64,000 bases of DNA, from NCBI GenBank assembly GCA_007570785.1, contig ML660774.1, positions 5,325,433-5,389,432 of the forward strand, in the 5' to 3' direction. The DNA comes from Antilocapra americana. Taxonomy: Eukaryota > Chordata > Mammalia > Artiodactyla > Antilocapridae. Below, one piece after another: positions 45,800 to 56,500 of the stretch. Below the pieces are notes generated by a model, which worked only from the letters and a program-made list of their open reading frames with translations, did no database searches and was not told the DNA's origin. Position 1 is the stretch's first letter; each line of letters begins with the position of its first letter. The translations under genes and the position numbers were made by a program.

Positions 45800-46170
45800 T
45801 TGTATTAATTAGTGAGCTTTTGGTGAGTTATGCTCTGATAACAAACAATACCACCATCTTCTGGCTTACAACCCCAGAGTTTTATGTTTTTACTCACATA
45901 GTATGAATTGCTGTGGATGGCTGTGGCTCTTCTCTCTGTGGTCTTCATGCCTGAAGGAGAAGCTGTTATCTTAGACATGGCTGCTCTCATACCAGCTAGA
46001 AAGAGTAATGGTGGGCCATGCCATGGCTCCCAAAGCTTCCCCTCAGACACAGGCTGCACCACTTCTGCTCGCATCTTGGCCAAAGCAAATCATGAAACCA
46101 ATGGGATAAGAAGTGTCCACCTCCTCCTGTGATGGCACCAAGGAGGGGACCTGGAGGATGAGTCTGATAG
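45800..46170. mobile_element. Ancient mammal-wide repeat, class unassigned
   Basis: GATAACAAACAATACCACCA and TCTTCTGGCTTACAACCCC resemble a known mammal-wide family with a CATAACAAACCACCCCAAAA type core. The later AGTGTCCACCTCCTCCTGTG fits the far end of the same family. The class is not resolved. Confidence 0.45.
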
Positions 46171-46299
46171 AAAACAGTAGCAAGGATTTGAGCAACTGTG
46201 ATAACTTTTTAGTTAGCTCTTAAAAATAATTTGCAGACTGCTGTGTGCCTGGTATGTTCTGGTCCTTTTTAAACATCTGTGATTTTATCTGTTGGCTTT

Positions 46300-46426
46300 G
46301 CAGCCACTGCTGCTAAGTCGCTAGTCCAACTCTTTGCAACCCAGTGGACAGCAGCCCACCAGGCTCCACTGCCCATGGGATTCTCCAGGCAAGAATACTG
46401 GAGTGGGTTACCATTTCCTTCTTCAA
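46300..46426 (-). mobile_element. Bov-A SINE unit (minus), target-site duplicated
   Basis: CACTGCTGCTAAGTCGCTAG, then ACAGCAGCCCACCAGGCTCC and AAGAATACTGGAGTGGGTTA give a single Bov-A unit of Bov-A2 type, truncated after TTTCCTTCTT. A 9-base duplication GTTGGCTTT lies at 46291-46299 and 46427-46435. Confidence 0.9.
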
Positions 46427-46449
46427 GTTGGCTTTATCACCCCCATTTT

Positions 46450-48847
46450 TTTAAATTTTATTTATTTATTTTTTTAATTTTCTTTATCATGTTGGTTTTG
46501 CCATACATTGACATGAATCTGCCTGGGTATACATATGTTCCCCTTCCAGAACCCCCCTCCCTCCTCCCTCCCTATTCCCTCTCTCTGGGTCATCCCGGTG
46601 CACCAGCCCTGAGCATCAAACCTGGGCTGGCGATTCATTTCACATATGATGATTAACATGTTTCAATGCCGTTCTCCCATATCATCCCACCCTTGCCCTC
46701 TCTCACAGAGTCCAAAAGACTGTCCTATACATCTGCGTTTCTTTTGCTGTCTCACATACAGGGTTATCGTTACCATCTTTCTAAATTCCATATATATGTG
46801 TTAGTATACTGTATATTTGTTTCTCCTTCTGGCTTACTTCACTCTGTATAATAGGCTCCAGTTTCGTCCACCTGAGTAGAACTGATTCAAATGAATTCTT
46901 TTTAATGGCTGCGTAATATTCCATTGTGTATATGTACCACTGCTTTCTTATCCATTCGTCTGTTGATGGACATCTAGGTTGCTTCCATGTCCTGGCTATT
47001 GTAAACAATGCAGCAATGAACATTGGGGTACACATGGCTCTTTCAATTCTGGTTTCCTTGGTGTGTATGCCCAGCAGTGGGATTGCTGATCATATGGCAG
47101 TTCTATTTTCAGTTTTTTAAGGAGTCTCCACACTGTTTTCCATAGTGGCTGTACTAGTTTGCATTCCCACCAACAGTGTAAGAGGGCTCCCTTTTCTCCA
47201 CATCCTCTCCAGCATTTATTGCTTGTAGACTTTTGGATGGCAGCCATTCTGACTGGTGTAAAGTGGTACCACATTGTGGTTTGGATTTGCATTTCTCTGA
47301 TAATGAGTGATGTTGAGCATCTTTTCATGTGTTTGTTAGCCATTTTTATGTCTTCTTTGGAGAAATGTCTATTTAGTTCTTTGGCCCACTTTTTGATTGG
47401 GTCGTTAATTTTTCTGGATTGGAGTTGCAGGAGTTGCTAGTATATTTTTGAGATTAATTGTTTGTCTGTTGCTTCGTTTGCTATTATTTTCTCCCATTCT
47501 GAAGGCTGCCTTTTCACCTTGCTTATAGTTTCCTTTGTTGTGCAGAAGCTTTTCATTTTAGTTAGGTCCCATTTGTTTATTTGTGCTTTTATTTCCGATA
47601 TTCTGGGAGGTGGGTCATAGAGGATCCTACTTTGGTTTATGTCGGAGAGTGTTTTGCCTATGTTTTCCTCTAGGAGTTTTATAGTTTCTGATCTTATGTT
47701 TAGATCTTTGATCCATTTTGAGTTTATCTTTGTGTATGGTATTAGAAAGTGTTCTAGTTTCATTCTTTTACAAGTGGCTGTCCAGTTTTCCCAGCACCAC
47801 TTGTTAAAGAGATTGTATTTTCTCCATTGTATATTCTTTCCTCCTTTGTCAAAGATAAGGTGTCCATAGGTGTGTGGATTTATCTCTGGGCTTTCTATTT
47901 TGTTCCATTGTTCTATATTTCTGTCTTTGTGCCAGTACCATACTGTCTTGATGACTGTGGCTTTGTAGTATAGCCTAAAGTCAGGTAGGTTGATTTCGCC
48001 AGTTCCATTCTTCTTTCTCAAGCCTGCTTTGGCTTTTCAAGGTTTTTTGTATTTCCATACAAATTGTGAAATTATTTGTTCTAGTTCTCTGAAAAAGACC
48101 TCTGGTAGCTTGATAGGAATTGCATTGAATCTATAGATTGCTCTGGGTAGTATACTCATTTTCACTATATTGATTCTTCCAATCCATGAACATGGTATAT
48201 TTCTCCATCTATTTGTGTCCTCTTTGATTTCTTTCATCAATGTTTTATAGTTTTCTATATATAAGTCTTTTGTTTCTTTAGGTAGATATTCTCCTAAGTA
48301 TTTTATTCTTTTTGTTTCGATGGTGAATGGAATTGTTTCCTTAATTTCTCTTTCTGTTTTCTCATTGTTAGTGTATAGGAATGGCAGGGATTTCTGTGTG
48401 TTGATTTTATATCCTGCAACTTTACTATATTTACTGATTGGCTCTAGTAATTTTCTGGTAGAATCTTTAGGGTTTTCTATGTAGAGGATCATGTCATCTG
48501 CAAACAGTGAGAGTTTTACTTCTTCTTTTCCAATCTGGATACCTCTTATTTCTTTATCTGCTCTGATTGCTGTGGCCAAGACTTCCAAAACTATGTTGAA
48601 TAGTAGTGGTGAGAGTGGGCACCCTTGTCTTGTTCCTGACTTTAGGGGAAATGCTTTCAGTTTTTCACCATTGAGGATAATGTTTGCTGTGGGTTTGTCA
48701 TATATAGCTTTTATTATGTTGAGGTATGTTCCTTCTTTTCCTGCTTTTTGGAGGGTTTTTATCATAAATGGATGTTGAATTTTGTCAAAGGCTTTCTCTG
48801 CATCTATTGAGATAATCATGTGGTTTTTATTTTTCAATTTGTTAATG
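46450..48847 (-). mobile_element. 2.4 kb 5'-truncated young L1 (minus)
   Basis: The element runs from inside the ORF2 reverse-transcriptase domain through the 3' UTR to a T-rich tail. An exact 15-base target-site duplication TATCACCCCCATTTT flanks it at 46435-46449 and 48848-48862. In the L1 direction the nick is CTAC/AAAATG. It is inserted into a MIR, one base from the end of a Bov-A duplication. Confidence 0.95.
46781..48837 (-). pseudogene. L1 ORF2 fragment with reverse-transcriptase core, broken
   Basis: This is the C-terminal part of ORF2p, the enzyme that nicks target DNA and copies L1 RNA. The endonuclease domain is lost by truncation. Within 48837-48037 the reverse-transcriptase motifs are intact: [10 protein letters not shown] with the motif A aspartate at residue 12, [12 protein letters not shown] (residues 69-80), and FADD (residues 112-115, catalytic aspartates, about 48493-48504). 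The frame is then cut by an in-frame TGA at 48037-48039 (after FVWKYKKP) and an in-frame TAG at 47437-47439 (after ISKIY). A one-base deletion near 47090 shifts the frame in the C-terminal region. The natural stop lies at 46781. No function is expected. Confidence 0.92.
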
Positions 48848-48929
48848 TATCACCCCCATTTTGTAGAGGAGTAAATGGAGTAGAAAGAGGAGTGGAAAAG
48901 TTGCATAACTTATCTGACAATGACAATAT

Positions 48930-49130
48930 TAGTCACTCATTTGTGACTGACTCTTGCAACCCCATGGATTATAGCCCAGCAGGCTTCTTTGTCCATGGAA
49001 TTCTTCAGGCAGGAATACTGGTGTGGTTAGCCATTCTCTTCTCCAAGAGATCATCCCAACCCACAGCCTGAACCTGGGTCTTCTGCATTGCAGGTAGCTT
49101 CTTGATAGTCTGAGCCACTAGGGAAGCCCG
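48930..49130 (-). mobile_element. Bov-tA SINE (minus)
   Basis: TTGTGACTGACTCTTGCAAC, then CAGGCAGGAATACTGGTGTG, CTTCTGCATTGCAGGTAGCT and CTGAGCCACTAGGGAAGCCC. It is the third insertion in the same MIR. Confidence 0.9.
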
Positions 49131-49333
49131 AGATGACACATTCTTAAAGGATAGAGTCGGGTTTTTAAACCTAGGTTTTCCTTTTCCAAATCCCACTTTC
49201 CAGTTCCATATGCTGCCTCTTGGTAGGGAAATGGCTGATGAATTTGGTTCAAGTTTGGACTATCAAAGTGACTCTTTTGTAAATTTAAGAAAAGTCTTGT
49301 CTGGGAAGGATTACCAGCTGGCTAGTAAAGTGA

Positions 49334-49423
49334 AACCTTTGTGACACCATGGACTGTAGACCACCTTCTCCTGCAGTGGCATGTAGATTCGTTATCACGG
49401 GGATTCTTATCACCTGGGAAGCC
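49334..49423 (-). mobile_element. Internally deleted Bov-tA fragment (minus)
   Basis: TTGTGACACCATGGACTGTA, then TCCTGCAGTGGCATGTAGAT and TCACCTGGGAAGCCC give the two ends of a Bov-tA. Most of the middle is missing. Confidence 0.75.
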
Positions 49424-49513
49424 CTTCCTACCCTATGCAGACCTTCCTTTCTGGATAATTAGAGTCATGTTTTTATCACTCTGAATTAAAAATATGAAAA
49501 CAAGATGGTTGAC

Positions 49514-49700
49514 AATAAGGACCTACTTTATGGCACAGGGAACTCTGTTCAGAGTTATGTGGCAGCCTGGGTAGGAGCAGAGTTTGGCGGAGAATGGATA
49601 CATGTATATGTATGGCTGATTCTCTTTGCTGTCCACCCAAAACTATCATAACATTCTTAAGCAGCTATACTTAAAAATGAAATAAAAAGTTTAAAATACA
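49514..49700 (+). mobile_element. Old artiodactyl L1 3' end (plus)
   Basis: AAGGACCTACTTTATGGCAC, then AGGGAACTCTGTTCAGAG, CTTTGCTGTCCACCCAAAAC and AGCAGCTATACTTAAAAATG, then an A-rich end, match the older cetartiodactyl L1 terminus in sense orientation. Confidence 0.87.
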
Positions 49701-50554
49701 ATGAGATAGTTGATTGTTTAGTAATCACTAGAATTCTATTTCCTTTCCAAGGCATACATTTTATCTTCCTTAATGGCATAACTCTGTTTCTGTTCATGAT
49801 ATATGCCAGCATTGTTTGCATCTCACATACAAAGATGCTCTTTCAAACATTGAGTTAGCATGTGTACTGAACATGAAATTCTTGGTCACTGTGAATGAGA
49901 TCGAGCAATTACAGTGACTTACTTTGTTCATATCAGTCCCTTAATCTGAATACCTGTCTTCGAATTAAAATATGTGATCACCTTTGAATTAAAATATGTG
50001 ATTGCTGATATTATCACATGCCCAGATGGGTCCACTGCCCTTAATTATTTAAGTATATACAAAACTTGCTTTTATTATGCTCCTTGTAAGTCAAATATGA
50101 AGTACAAAGCTTTTAAGACCTCTAAAATCTCTCCATCTGATCAGATATATACTGCTGTGAAAGTAGAAATTGCTTTCATGGAAATTTGGAAAGGAAAAAA
50201 AAATTTAAATAACGATGTGATTTAGTGTGCAGTTGGCAAATCAGCATACTTAAGATCCATGAATATTAAAATAAAGAATGCAGTAAACAGGACTACTGAC
50301 TTTCTATTTATCCAGCAGCTGACTTTTAAATAAGATATTTTTCCACTAACACTTTCTTCATAAAGCTTCAGAGCTCCTTCTATTGTTATTTTTCAAGATC
50401 ACTGGTAGGTAGAGGCTTATGCTACTCATTCACCTGCATATTTAAATAGACATAATTACCATAAAGAGGCTCTGGGATAGCTTTGAGCTGAGTCCTTTAG
50501 TTGAGACATTTTATCCATAAAATGACACCTGGCTAATAAAGAGAAGCAAGATGG
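49701..50554. other. AT-rich intergenic DNA
   Basis: A 17-base direct repeat GAATTAAAATATGTGAT occurs at 49962-49978 and 49986-50002 (24-base period). No gene is seen. Confidence 0.5.
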
Positions 50555-50775
50555 CATTTAGTCAGCATCTGCGGAGTGCCAGGAGCATTACTCTGTGTCG
50601 CATTTAACCACACTGCAAAGGTGCTTTCAGCTGGGAACAGTAGTTGATGTTTTGTTTGAAAGACAAGGAAGCCCAGGTTCTTATAGGTTAGATGTCTGCC
50701 CCAAGTCACAGACTGAGAGGCTAAGAATTTGGACCCAGATTCCGTGCATCAAAAGCCTTGGCTCTGTTCCATGAT
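50555..50775 (-). mobile_element. Degraded MIR (minus)
   Basis: CATCTGCGGAGTGCCAGGAG, then AAAGACAAGGAAGCCCAGGT, CTGCCCCAAGTCACAGACTG and TTTGGACCCAGATTCCGTGC follow reverse-complement MIR in order. Confidence 0.75.
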
Positions 50776-51825
50776 CAACACTGCCTCCAGACACCGCATT
50801 ACCTTAGGAAAGATAAAGTGATCTTTTTTAATAGTTAAAGCCTTTGATTGTTCTTGTAACACATATATTACTGTATGTTTTAACACAGCCTGTGGACAGC
50901 CCCAAACACTATCTTCTTGTGGACCCATTATTCCCAGTTACAGTGATGCAGAGAAGTTCGTGGATTTCTCATGTTTCAGGCAGAGTAGACCACTCTATGC
51001 TGAAAGCATAATTCCACTATCTTAGACGAAGACATGTTTTCTTTGTAATAAAGTCTTGAGGTTCTCCTTGGAATGTTTGTTTTCTTAAGTAACCTTCCCT
51101 TCTCCCTGCCACCTTCAGGCTCTCTGAAAAGTAAATGATATTACCTTTTTCAATTGCAGCAAGCTTTTACTTTTTTAAGATTAGTCACTGTTATCTATTT
51201 TGCTTGAACAGAGTTAATACAAGATGAAGTAAAAATAACATGGCATTTGCCTCAGAATTGAGATAGTAGATGTCACAAACTGAGTCACTGGCTTAAAAAA
51301 AATACATATATATATATATGTATGTATATATATATGTGTATATATATGTATATATATAGTTCTTAGCAAAGAGTAAACTTTTCTGAAAACAAACAAACAT
51401 TTTTATTGATATGACAGTTCACTTGGCTAACTTTCATGCTGAGTCCGACTACAATCTCTTTGCTATGAACCCAACACTCCCGCTGCCGTTTCTCTTTTCA
51501 ACTGTATTCTCTCATTCTGATCCTATCTGAAAACAAACAGGTTTGCATTATTGGATTGTGGTGGATATCAGTCTTTTGAGGCCCAACTCTGTTCTTCGTG
51601 GTGTAGCATGTTTTCTCAATGAGATAAAACACCCAAGGCTTAATGTCTTTATATAAAGTTTACATGTATATCGTGAAACAAAGAATTGTGCTTAAAAAAA
51701 AATTAATCAGATGCAGGCTGAAGAGAGACAACGCTAGATTTTTGGAAAGCTTATTACTGCTCTCAGAAGACCCTATGAGTCACACCACCTCCAGCTTTTC
51801 CATGTTTCTCTCTCTTTTGAGAACC
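50776..51825. other. AT-rich DNA with a TA/TG microsatellite
   Basis: Bases 51303-51358 are an interrupted (TA)n/(TATG)n tract. No gene is recognised. The open frames crossing it are compositional. Confidence 0.5.
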
Positions 51826-51845
51826 TTTTTTTTTTTTTTTATTGA

Positions 51846-52052
51846 AGCTTCCCTGGTGGCTCAGTTGGTAAAGAATGTCTCCTGCAATGCAGGAGACACA
51901 GGTTCAATCCCTGGGTCAGGAAGATGCCCTGGAGAAGGAAAAGGCAACCTACTCCAGGATTCTTGCCTGGAGAATTCCCTGGACAGAGGAGCTGGGCAGG
52001 CTACAGTCCATGGGGTCACAAAGGGTCAGACACGCCTGTGTGACTGTCACTT
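51846..52052 (+). mobile_element. Bov-tA SINE (plus), A-tailed
   Basis: AGCTTCCCTGGTGGCTCAGT, then AATGTCTCCTGCAATGCAGG, TTCTTGCCTGGAGAATTCCC and TCCATGGGGTCACAAAGGGT, then an A14 tail (52053-52066). A T15 run sits just upstream (51826-51840). It is low-divergence and near full length. Confidence 0.95.
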
Positions 52053-52066
52053 AAAAAAAAAAAAAA

Positions 52067-54049
52067 GAAATTCTCATTTAAATTTCTTAAAAGAGTGAGA
52101 TAAGAATTTTCAAAAGAGTGTAAGCCAATTTAAAAACTAAATTGGAAAGTCATTCTTCCAGTGTTTGGTGCTCTTTGAGTGTGGCTGCCTTCAAGAAGGC
52201 TTGGAGATTTCTAATCGTTTTGGGTCTTTATAAGCAGCGGGAAGCCTTGGTTAACAGAGCAGAATCTCCTTTATTTCAGGAGATGTTCCGCTGCAAGTCA
52301 TCTCCCATTTGAAGTGCAAATTTTTTTTTCATTTAAACATATTAAACTGGAGGAATTGAGACGTGTGTAAAAAGGTTTTTATTTCTTTGGTCACAATGTG
52401 TTATTTTCTTGAACTTTTGGATTTCAGTTCTCATCTCGTGTTTGCGTCCTCCATTTCAGATTTCCCAAGACTGTACGTAAGGAAAATATCCAACCAGTAG
52501 TGCAGATAATATACCAAAACACCAATACCCATTGCTATGATGATATGAGAGTGAGGCTGTTATAGTCAGAAAAAAAGTCAGTGAGCTATGGGTTTGGGGG
52601 TTTTCACACTGTATATTTAAATTTCAGTTTGTACAGAGACACAGTTTGTCTCTAAGGCAATTCAATCAGTACTCACTGAACGGAAGATTGAGTACTTTCT
52701 AAAGACTGAAAACTATCTCAAAATTTTAATGCAGGGCAAAGGAACCAGTTTTCACCCCATGCTTCAAGAGTTGTATATCATTTATAGGAGAGCTTAATTT
52801 TTGTGTCATTTGTCAAGGATGACAGCCGTCTGGGACTCTGTTGCTTTCCCCATCTGTGTGTCGCCTAGATCTGTGTGCTTTTTGCTGGGAAAGTCTCCTT
52901 AGACAGTTTGCATCTAAAGGAGCTCTGTCAGTCCACCATCACAGAGCACCCTCAAAGCACAAACCACATAAACATCTTCAGACATTTCATAGAAGAGGTC
53001 ATTAACTTTCTTTAGGAAGAACCCTGATCAACAGTGAAAGAAAATAGCTTATCATTATAAGGTAATTAACCTCCTTGGACCTACACAAGGACCTGTCCCA
53101 TCTTGATGTCATTCACCTGGCATTACACATCATTGAAAAAGAAACTAAATCAAAGCGGGCAGAGAATGGTGTATTTTCTACTTTTCACTAGACATCCAGA
53201 AGTGCCTGCATCTCAGGCAAAGGTCTTTGGAAAGTATCTGACCATTGGCAGGTCTGGGTCTGAGTCAGGGATTAGTGAGGAGTTCTCGTGTCACCCCAGA
53301 AAGCCGGTTTTCTAAGGGACAGCAGCGCAGCCAGAGGGACTTCTTCCCTTGGAACTGGCAGGCCCTGTCCTAACTGGGCTTCTGTGTTTGTGTGAGAGGA
53401 TGGGCCCAGAGAATTGGACTGATCAGACTCGTTCTTCCACTGCCAGGTCTAAAATCTGGGTTTTTGTTTGTTTGTTACTACTGTTAAACCCCAACTGATA
53501 AGTCTGAAGTACTGCACGGTTGTATTCTAGAAGGGTAGCTTTATTCAACCTATACTACAGCCTGTCTCGACTCCTACATCCTCCGAAGTCCTTTATGTGT
53601 TCCTCTCCTCTGTTACTTCTACCCCATGCTATTACTTAATTGATTCCATTAGAGCTCTTGAGTTTTGGGGGGGTCATGCAGTCCTGGTTAAAGGCATATG
53701 GAATGCTCCAGAGCACTCTGCACATCACATGGACAAAGGTGTCAGTTGCAGCTTTCTCATAAATGATGAGGAATCCAGTGGTTCTTCCCTTGTAGAGGCT
53801 TCTCCAGGTTACTCTGATGACTGTAAATTATTCCAGCCCCAAAAGTTATAAGAATAAAGTTCACGAGATACCTGTCCTTTCCCCCTTTGGCCATAGCTCT
53901 GAAGACAAATGGATCAAATTAGAATATATTATGGGTTTCATTTCCACTCATCTTAAGTGTTGGACTATTTTCACGTAAGGTGTGAGTGGCACAGGATGTC
54001 CTACTCAGGAACAGTGTAATAAATTAAGAAAGACTACCTGCCCAATCTG
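52067..54049. other. Unassigned intergenic DNA
   Basis: No gene, RNA gene or named repeat recognised. Open frames at 53103-53315 and 53597-53851 are unsupported. Confidence 0.45.
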
Positions 54050-54165
54050 TAGAAGGGAATGGCAACCCACTGCAGTATCTTTGCCTGGATAATTCCATGG
54101 ACAGAGGAGCCTGGCAGGCTGCAGTCCATGGGGTCACAGAGAGTCGGACACAACTGAGTGACTAA
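54050..54165 (+). mobile_element. Bov-A unit (truncated SINE, plus)
   Basis: It begins at GAAGGGAATGGCAACCCACT, without a tRNA-like head, and continues to GTCGGACACAACTGAGTGAC and a short ACACATACACACAC tail. Confidence 0.92.
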
Positions 54166-55052
54166 CACATACACACACATATGTGCAGTCATGTAGTGAT
54201 GCTGGTGACCACGTGGTAAACTATATATATTAACAGTTAAACATTTTTGAGTGTTCTTTTGTTGCTATATCCTGTAGATTAAACTTCAAAATGGAAATGC
54301 ATTCATCTTCTCCTTAAGAGCTTTTAACTCTCAAAATTTTAACTTATTGCCTATGAAGAACCTCAACACCAGTTCTTTTTAAGGTAACATTGGTTTATAA
54401 CAGTATGTAAGTCTCATTTGTACACATTATATTTCTACTTCTGTTTACACTACTGCATGCTCACCACTAAGAATTGAGTTTCTACCTGTCAGCAGACAGT
54501 TGACTCATCCTCCTGCCCTGCCCCTACCCCCGCTCAGGTCACCACTATTGTTTCTGTATCTATGGGTTTTTTCAGCACCAGTATTTACTGGTTAGCAGCA
54601 TAATCTCCTATCATTTTGTTTTCTGACTGCTCTCTTGTAAAGTGGCCTCTGGCCTTTAATTCACTTGTCTGAGGAAAGACCACAGAGCTGCAATGATAGA
54701 CTTGACTTCAGATGTTTATTTTAAAAGTCTTATGAATTTTGATATTCTTGTTTCCATATAAAATATGATTTTAGCGGTGATTGGAACATTTCCATTTGTA
54801 ATATAGCCCAATAGAGAGCCAAATGAAATGGAAATAGTTGTAGACCAAATTCTGTTGGATCATTATTTTTAGCTTACTCTCTTCTTTACTCTATATGAAA
54901 GCTGCCCACCCCCGTACCATTTTCTTCTCTCGGCTTCACACAGAACTCCCTTAGAGTAGAAATGGTGTCAAAATAGGTTTGGAGTATATTGTATATTTAC
55001 AGGTTACTTGCAGTCTGTACCTTCCATCAGTGTCTTGGCTACTATATTTGGC
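54166..55052. other. Unassigned AT-rich DNA
   Basis: Nothing recognised. Confidence 0.45.
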
Positions 55053-55200
55053 AGCAGCTCTCAAACCTTAGTGAACAGCAGAATTCCCGGAAGGGCTGCT
55101 TGAGAATATTGGGTCCCACCTCACACTCTGATTAGTAGGTGGGACCTACTAATACATAAAATATTCTAATTCTAACATGTTCCCTTGCGATGCTGAGCCT
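55053..55200 (+). mobile_element. MER5A hAT relic (plus)
   Basis: AGCAGCTCTCAAACCTTAGT, then GGGCTGCTTGAGAATATTGG, GTCCCACCTCACACTCTGAT and CCTTGCGATGCTGAGCC follow MER5A order (TCTCAAACTTTAGTGTG and onward). Confidence 0.8.
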
Positions 55201-55208
55201 TTTCAAGA

Positions 55209-55308
55209 TGTAATTGTTGTTGTTTGATCACTCAGTTGTGTCCAGCTCTTGCGTCCCCATGAACTGCAGCACACCAGGCTTCCTTGTCCTTCACTACGTC
55301 TGGGAGTA
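55209..55308 (-). mobile_element. BovB LINE 3'-end fragment (minus)
   Basis: TTGATCACTCAGTTGTGTCC, then ATGAACTGCAGCACACCAGG, TTCCTTGTCCTTCACTACGT and CTGGGAGTAATG. The CAGCACACCAGG and TCCTTCAC features are BovB-type rather than Bov-tA-type. Only about 100 bases remain. Confidence 0.78.
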
Positions 55309-56046
55309 ATGTCTACATTTAAATACAATGTGTGTGTGTGTATGTGCGTTCAGCATAAGGCATACCCATGGGTTTTGTCATGACCGTCTTCCAAACCTTA
55401 GAGGATGCTGTGGATGACTGTTCGGAAGGGGCCATGCCAGCAGTGTCTCTGAGACAAGTAGTCTGTTGGGAAAAAGCAAACTGATGAAAGCAAAGTCAGA
55501 GAACCTAGTATCTGAGGTGCCAAAAGTGGGAGCATCAAGAGAACTGTGTATACTACCCAGTGACGCTGGCCAAGAGAGCGTTTCTGTGGCTTTGACTGAC
55601 TTGCAGGAACACAGGTTGAGTTGTGATTGGTGAAGAAAGGATGTCCAGCCAGCAAGACAAAAAGGAGCAGGGCTGATTTCCAATGCAGTGCTTGGAGATG
55701 GGTGTTACTACCCTCATTATACCCAGGGGAAATTGAGATTCTAAGAAAGTGCATAATTGCATATGATCATAAGACAATTATATGATAGAAATGAGCTGCA
55801 AAATTATTCATCTGGTGGCCAACCTACTCTTCTTTATACAATGCCACATTTAATGGACAAGGAACAAGCCTTTACCAAGTATATGGTATTCCATTCCCCC
55901 AACCAGCAATAAATTTTATTGCCAGCTTAATTTTATTGTTTTCCCTACATTAGCAACCTAATATATCCTGACTGTAAAATATTTGCAGAATTCAGGAGTA
56001 TATAGTATAAATGTATAAAGAATAAATTACATGGTATATCATACAT
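55309..56046. other. Unassigned DNA with a short (TG)n tract
   Basis: (TG)7 lies at 55329-55342. Overlapping minus-strand open frames at 55378-55777 show no domain. Confidence 0.45.
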
Positions 56047-56262
56047 TGTTGTCGTTAAGTCACTATGCCGTGTCCAACTCTTGTGACTCCATCGACTGTA
56101 GCCCACCAGGTTCCTCTGTCCATGGGATTTCCCAGGCAAGAATACTGGAGTGGGGTGCCATTTCCTACTCCAGGGGGCCTTCCCATTCAATCCCCTCAGG
56201 GATTGAATTCGTTTCCTTCACTGCAGGCAGATTCTTTATTACTGAGCTACCTGGGAAGCCCT
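56047..56262 (-). mobile_element. Bov-tA SINE (minus)
   Basis: GTTAAGTCACTATGCCGTGT, then CTCTGTCCATGGGATTTCCC, CACTGCAGGCAGATTCTTTA and CTGAGCTACCTGGGAAGCCC. Flanks ATGGTATATCATACAT (56031-56046) and ATATGGTACATACAT (56264-56278) look like a diverged target-site duplication. Confidence 0.92.
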
Positions 56263-56500
56263 ATATGGTACATACATATACTTAGATATAGATATAACAT
56301 ATATATATTATATATAAAAGATATAGTTTTATATTAGATATATTTATATATAAACTATAGATGCAGTTATGTATATAAAAAACTATAAATATTATAATAC
56401 ATTAAAGATATTTTCATTGCTTTCTGATATACTTTAATATATATTATATACATAAAAGATATAGTCTATAAACAAATGTATAAAATATAGAGGATAATGT
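56263..56500. repeat. Long AT-rich low-complexity tract
   Basis: TATA, TATT and TAGATA motifs alternate for over 200 bases (for example ATATATATTATATATAAAAG). It probably grew by slippage beside the SINE. Confidence 0.8.

Larger units (their letters stand above)
46224..49195 (-). mobile_element. MIR broken into four pieces by three later insertions
   Basis: Reverse-complement MIR landmarks run in order across the insertions: TGTGTGCCTGGTATGTTCTG (before 46300), ATCACCCCCATTTTGTAGAG and AGTTGCATAACTTATCTGAC (after the L1), and AGAGTCGGGTTTTTAAACCT (after the second SINE). The inserted elements are listed separately. Without them the MIR would be about 250 bases. Confidence 0.78.

Noticed and set aside
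45850..45868. Second CTCF site (reverse of CCAGAAGATGGTGG)
   Set aside because: The key GGC triplet is changed and the sequence lies in an ancient repeat, so the match is too weak to report as a site.
48491..48778. 95-codon plus-strand open frame
   Set aside because: It is antisense to the L1 reverse-transcriptase segment.
51303..51358. CRISPR-like periodic repeat
   Set aside because: It is simple TA/TG microsatellite sequence with no spacers, in a mammalian context.
51643..52098. 151-codon plus-strand open frame
   Set aside because: Its second half is translated Bov-tA and T-run sequence.
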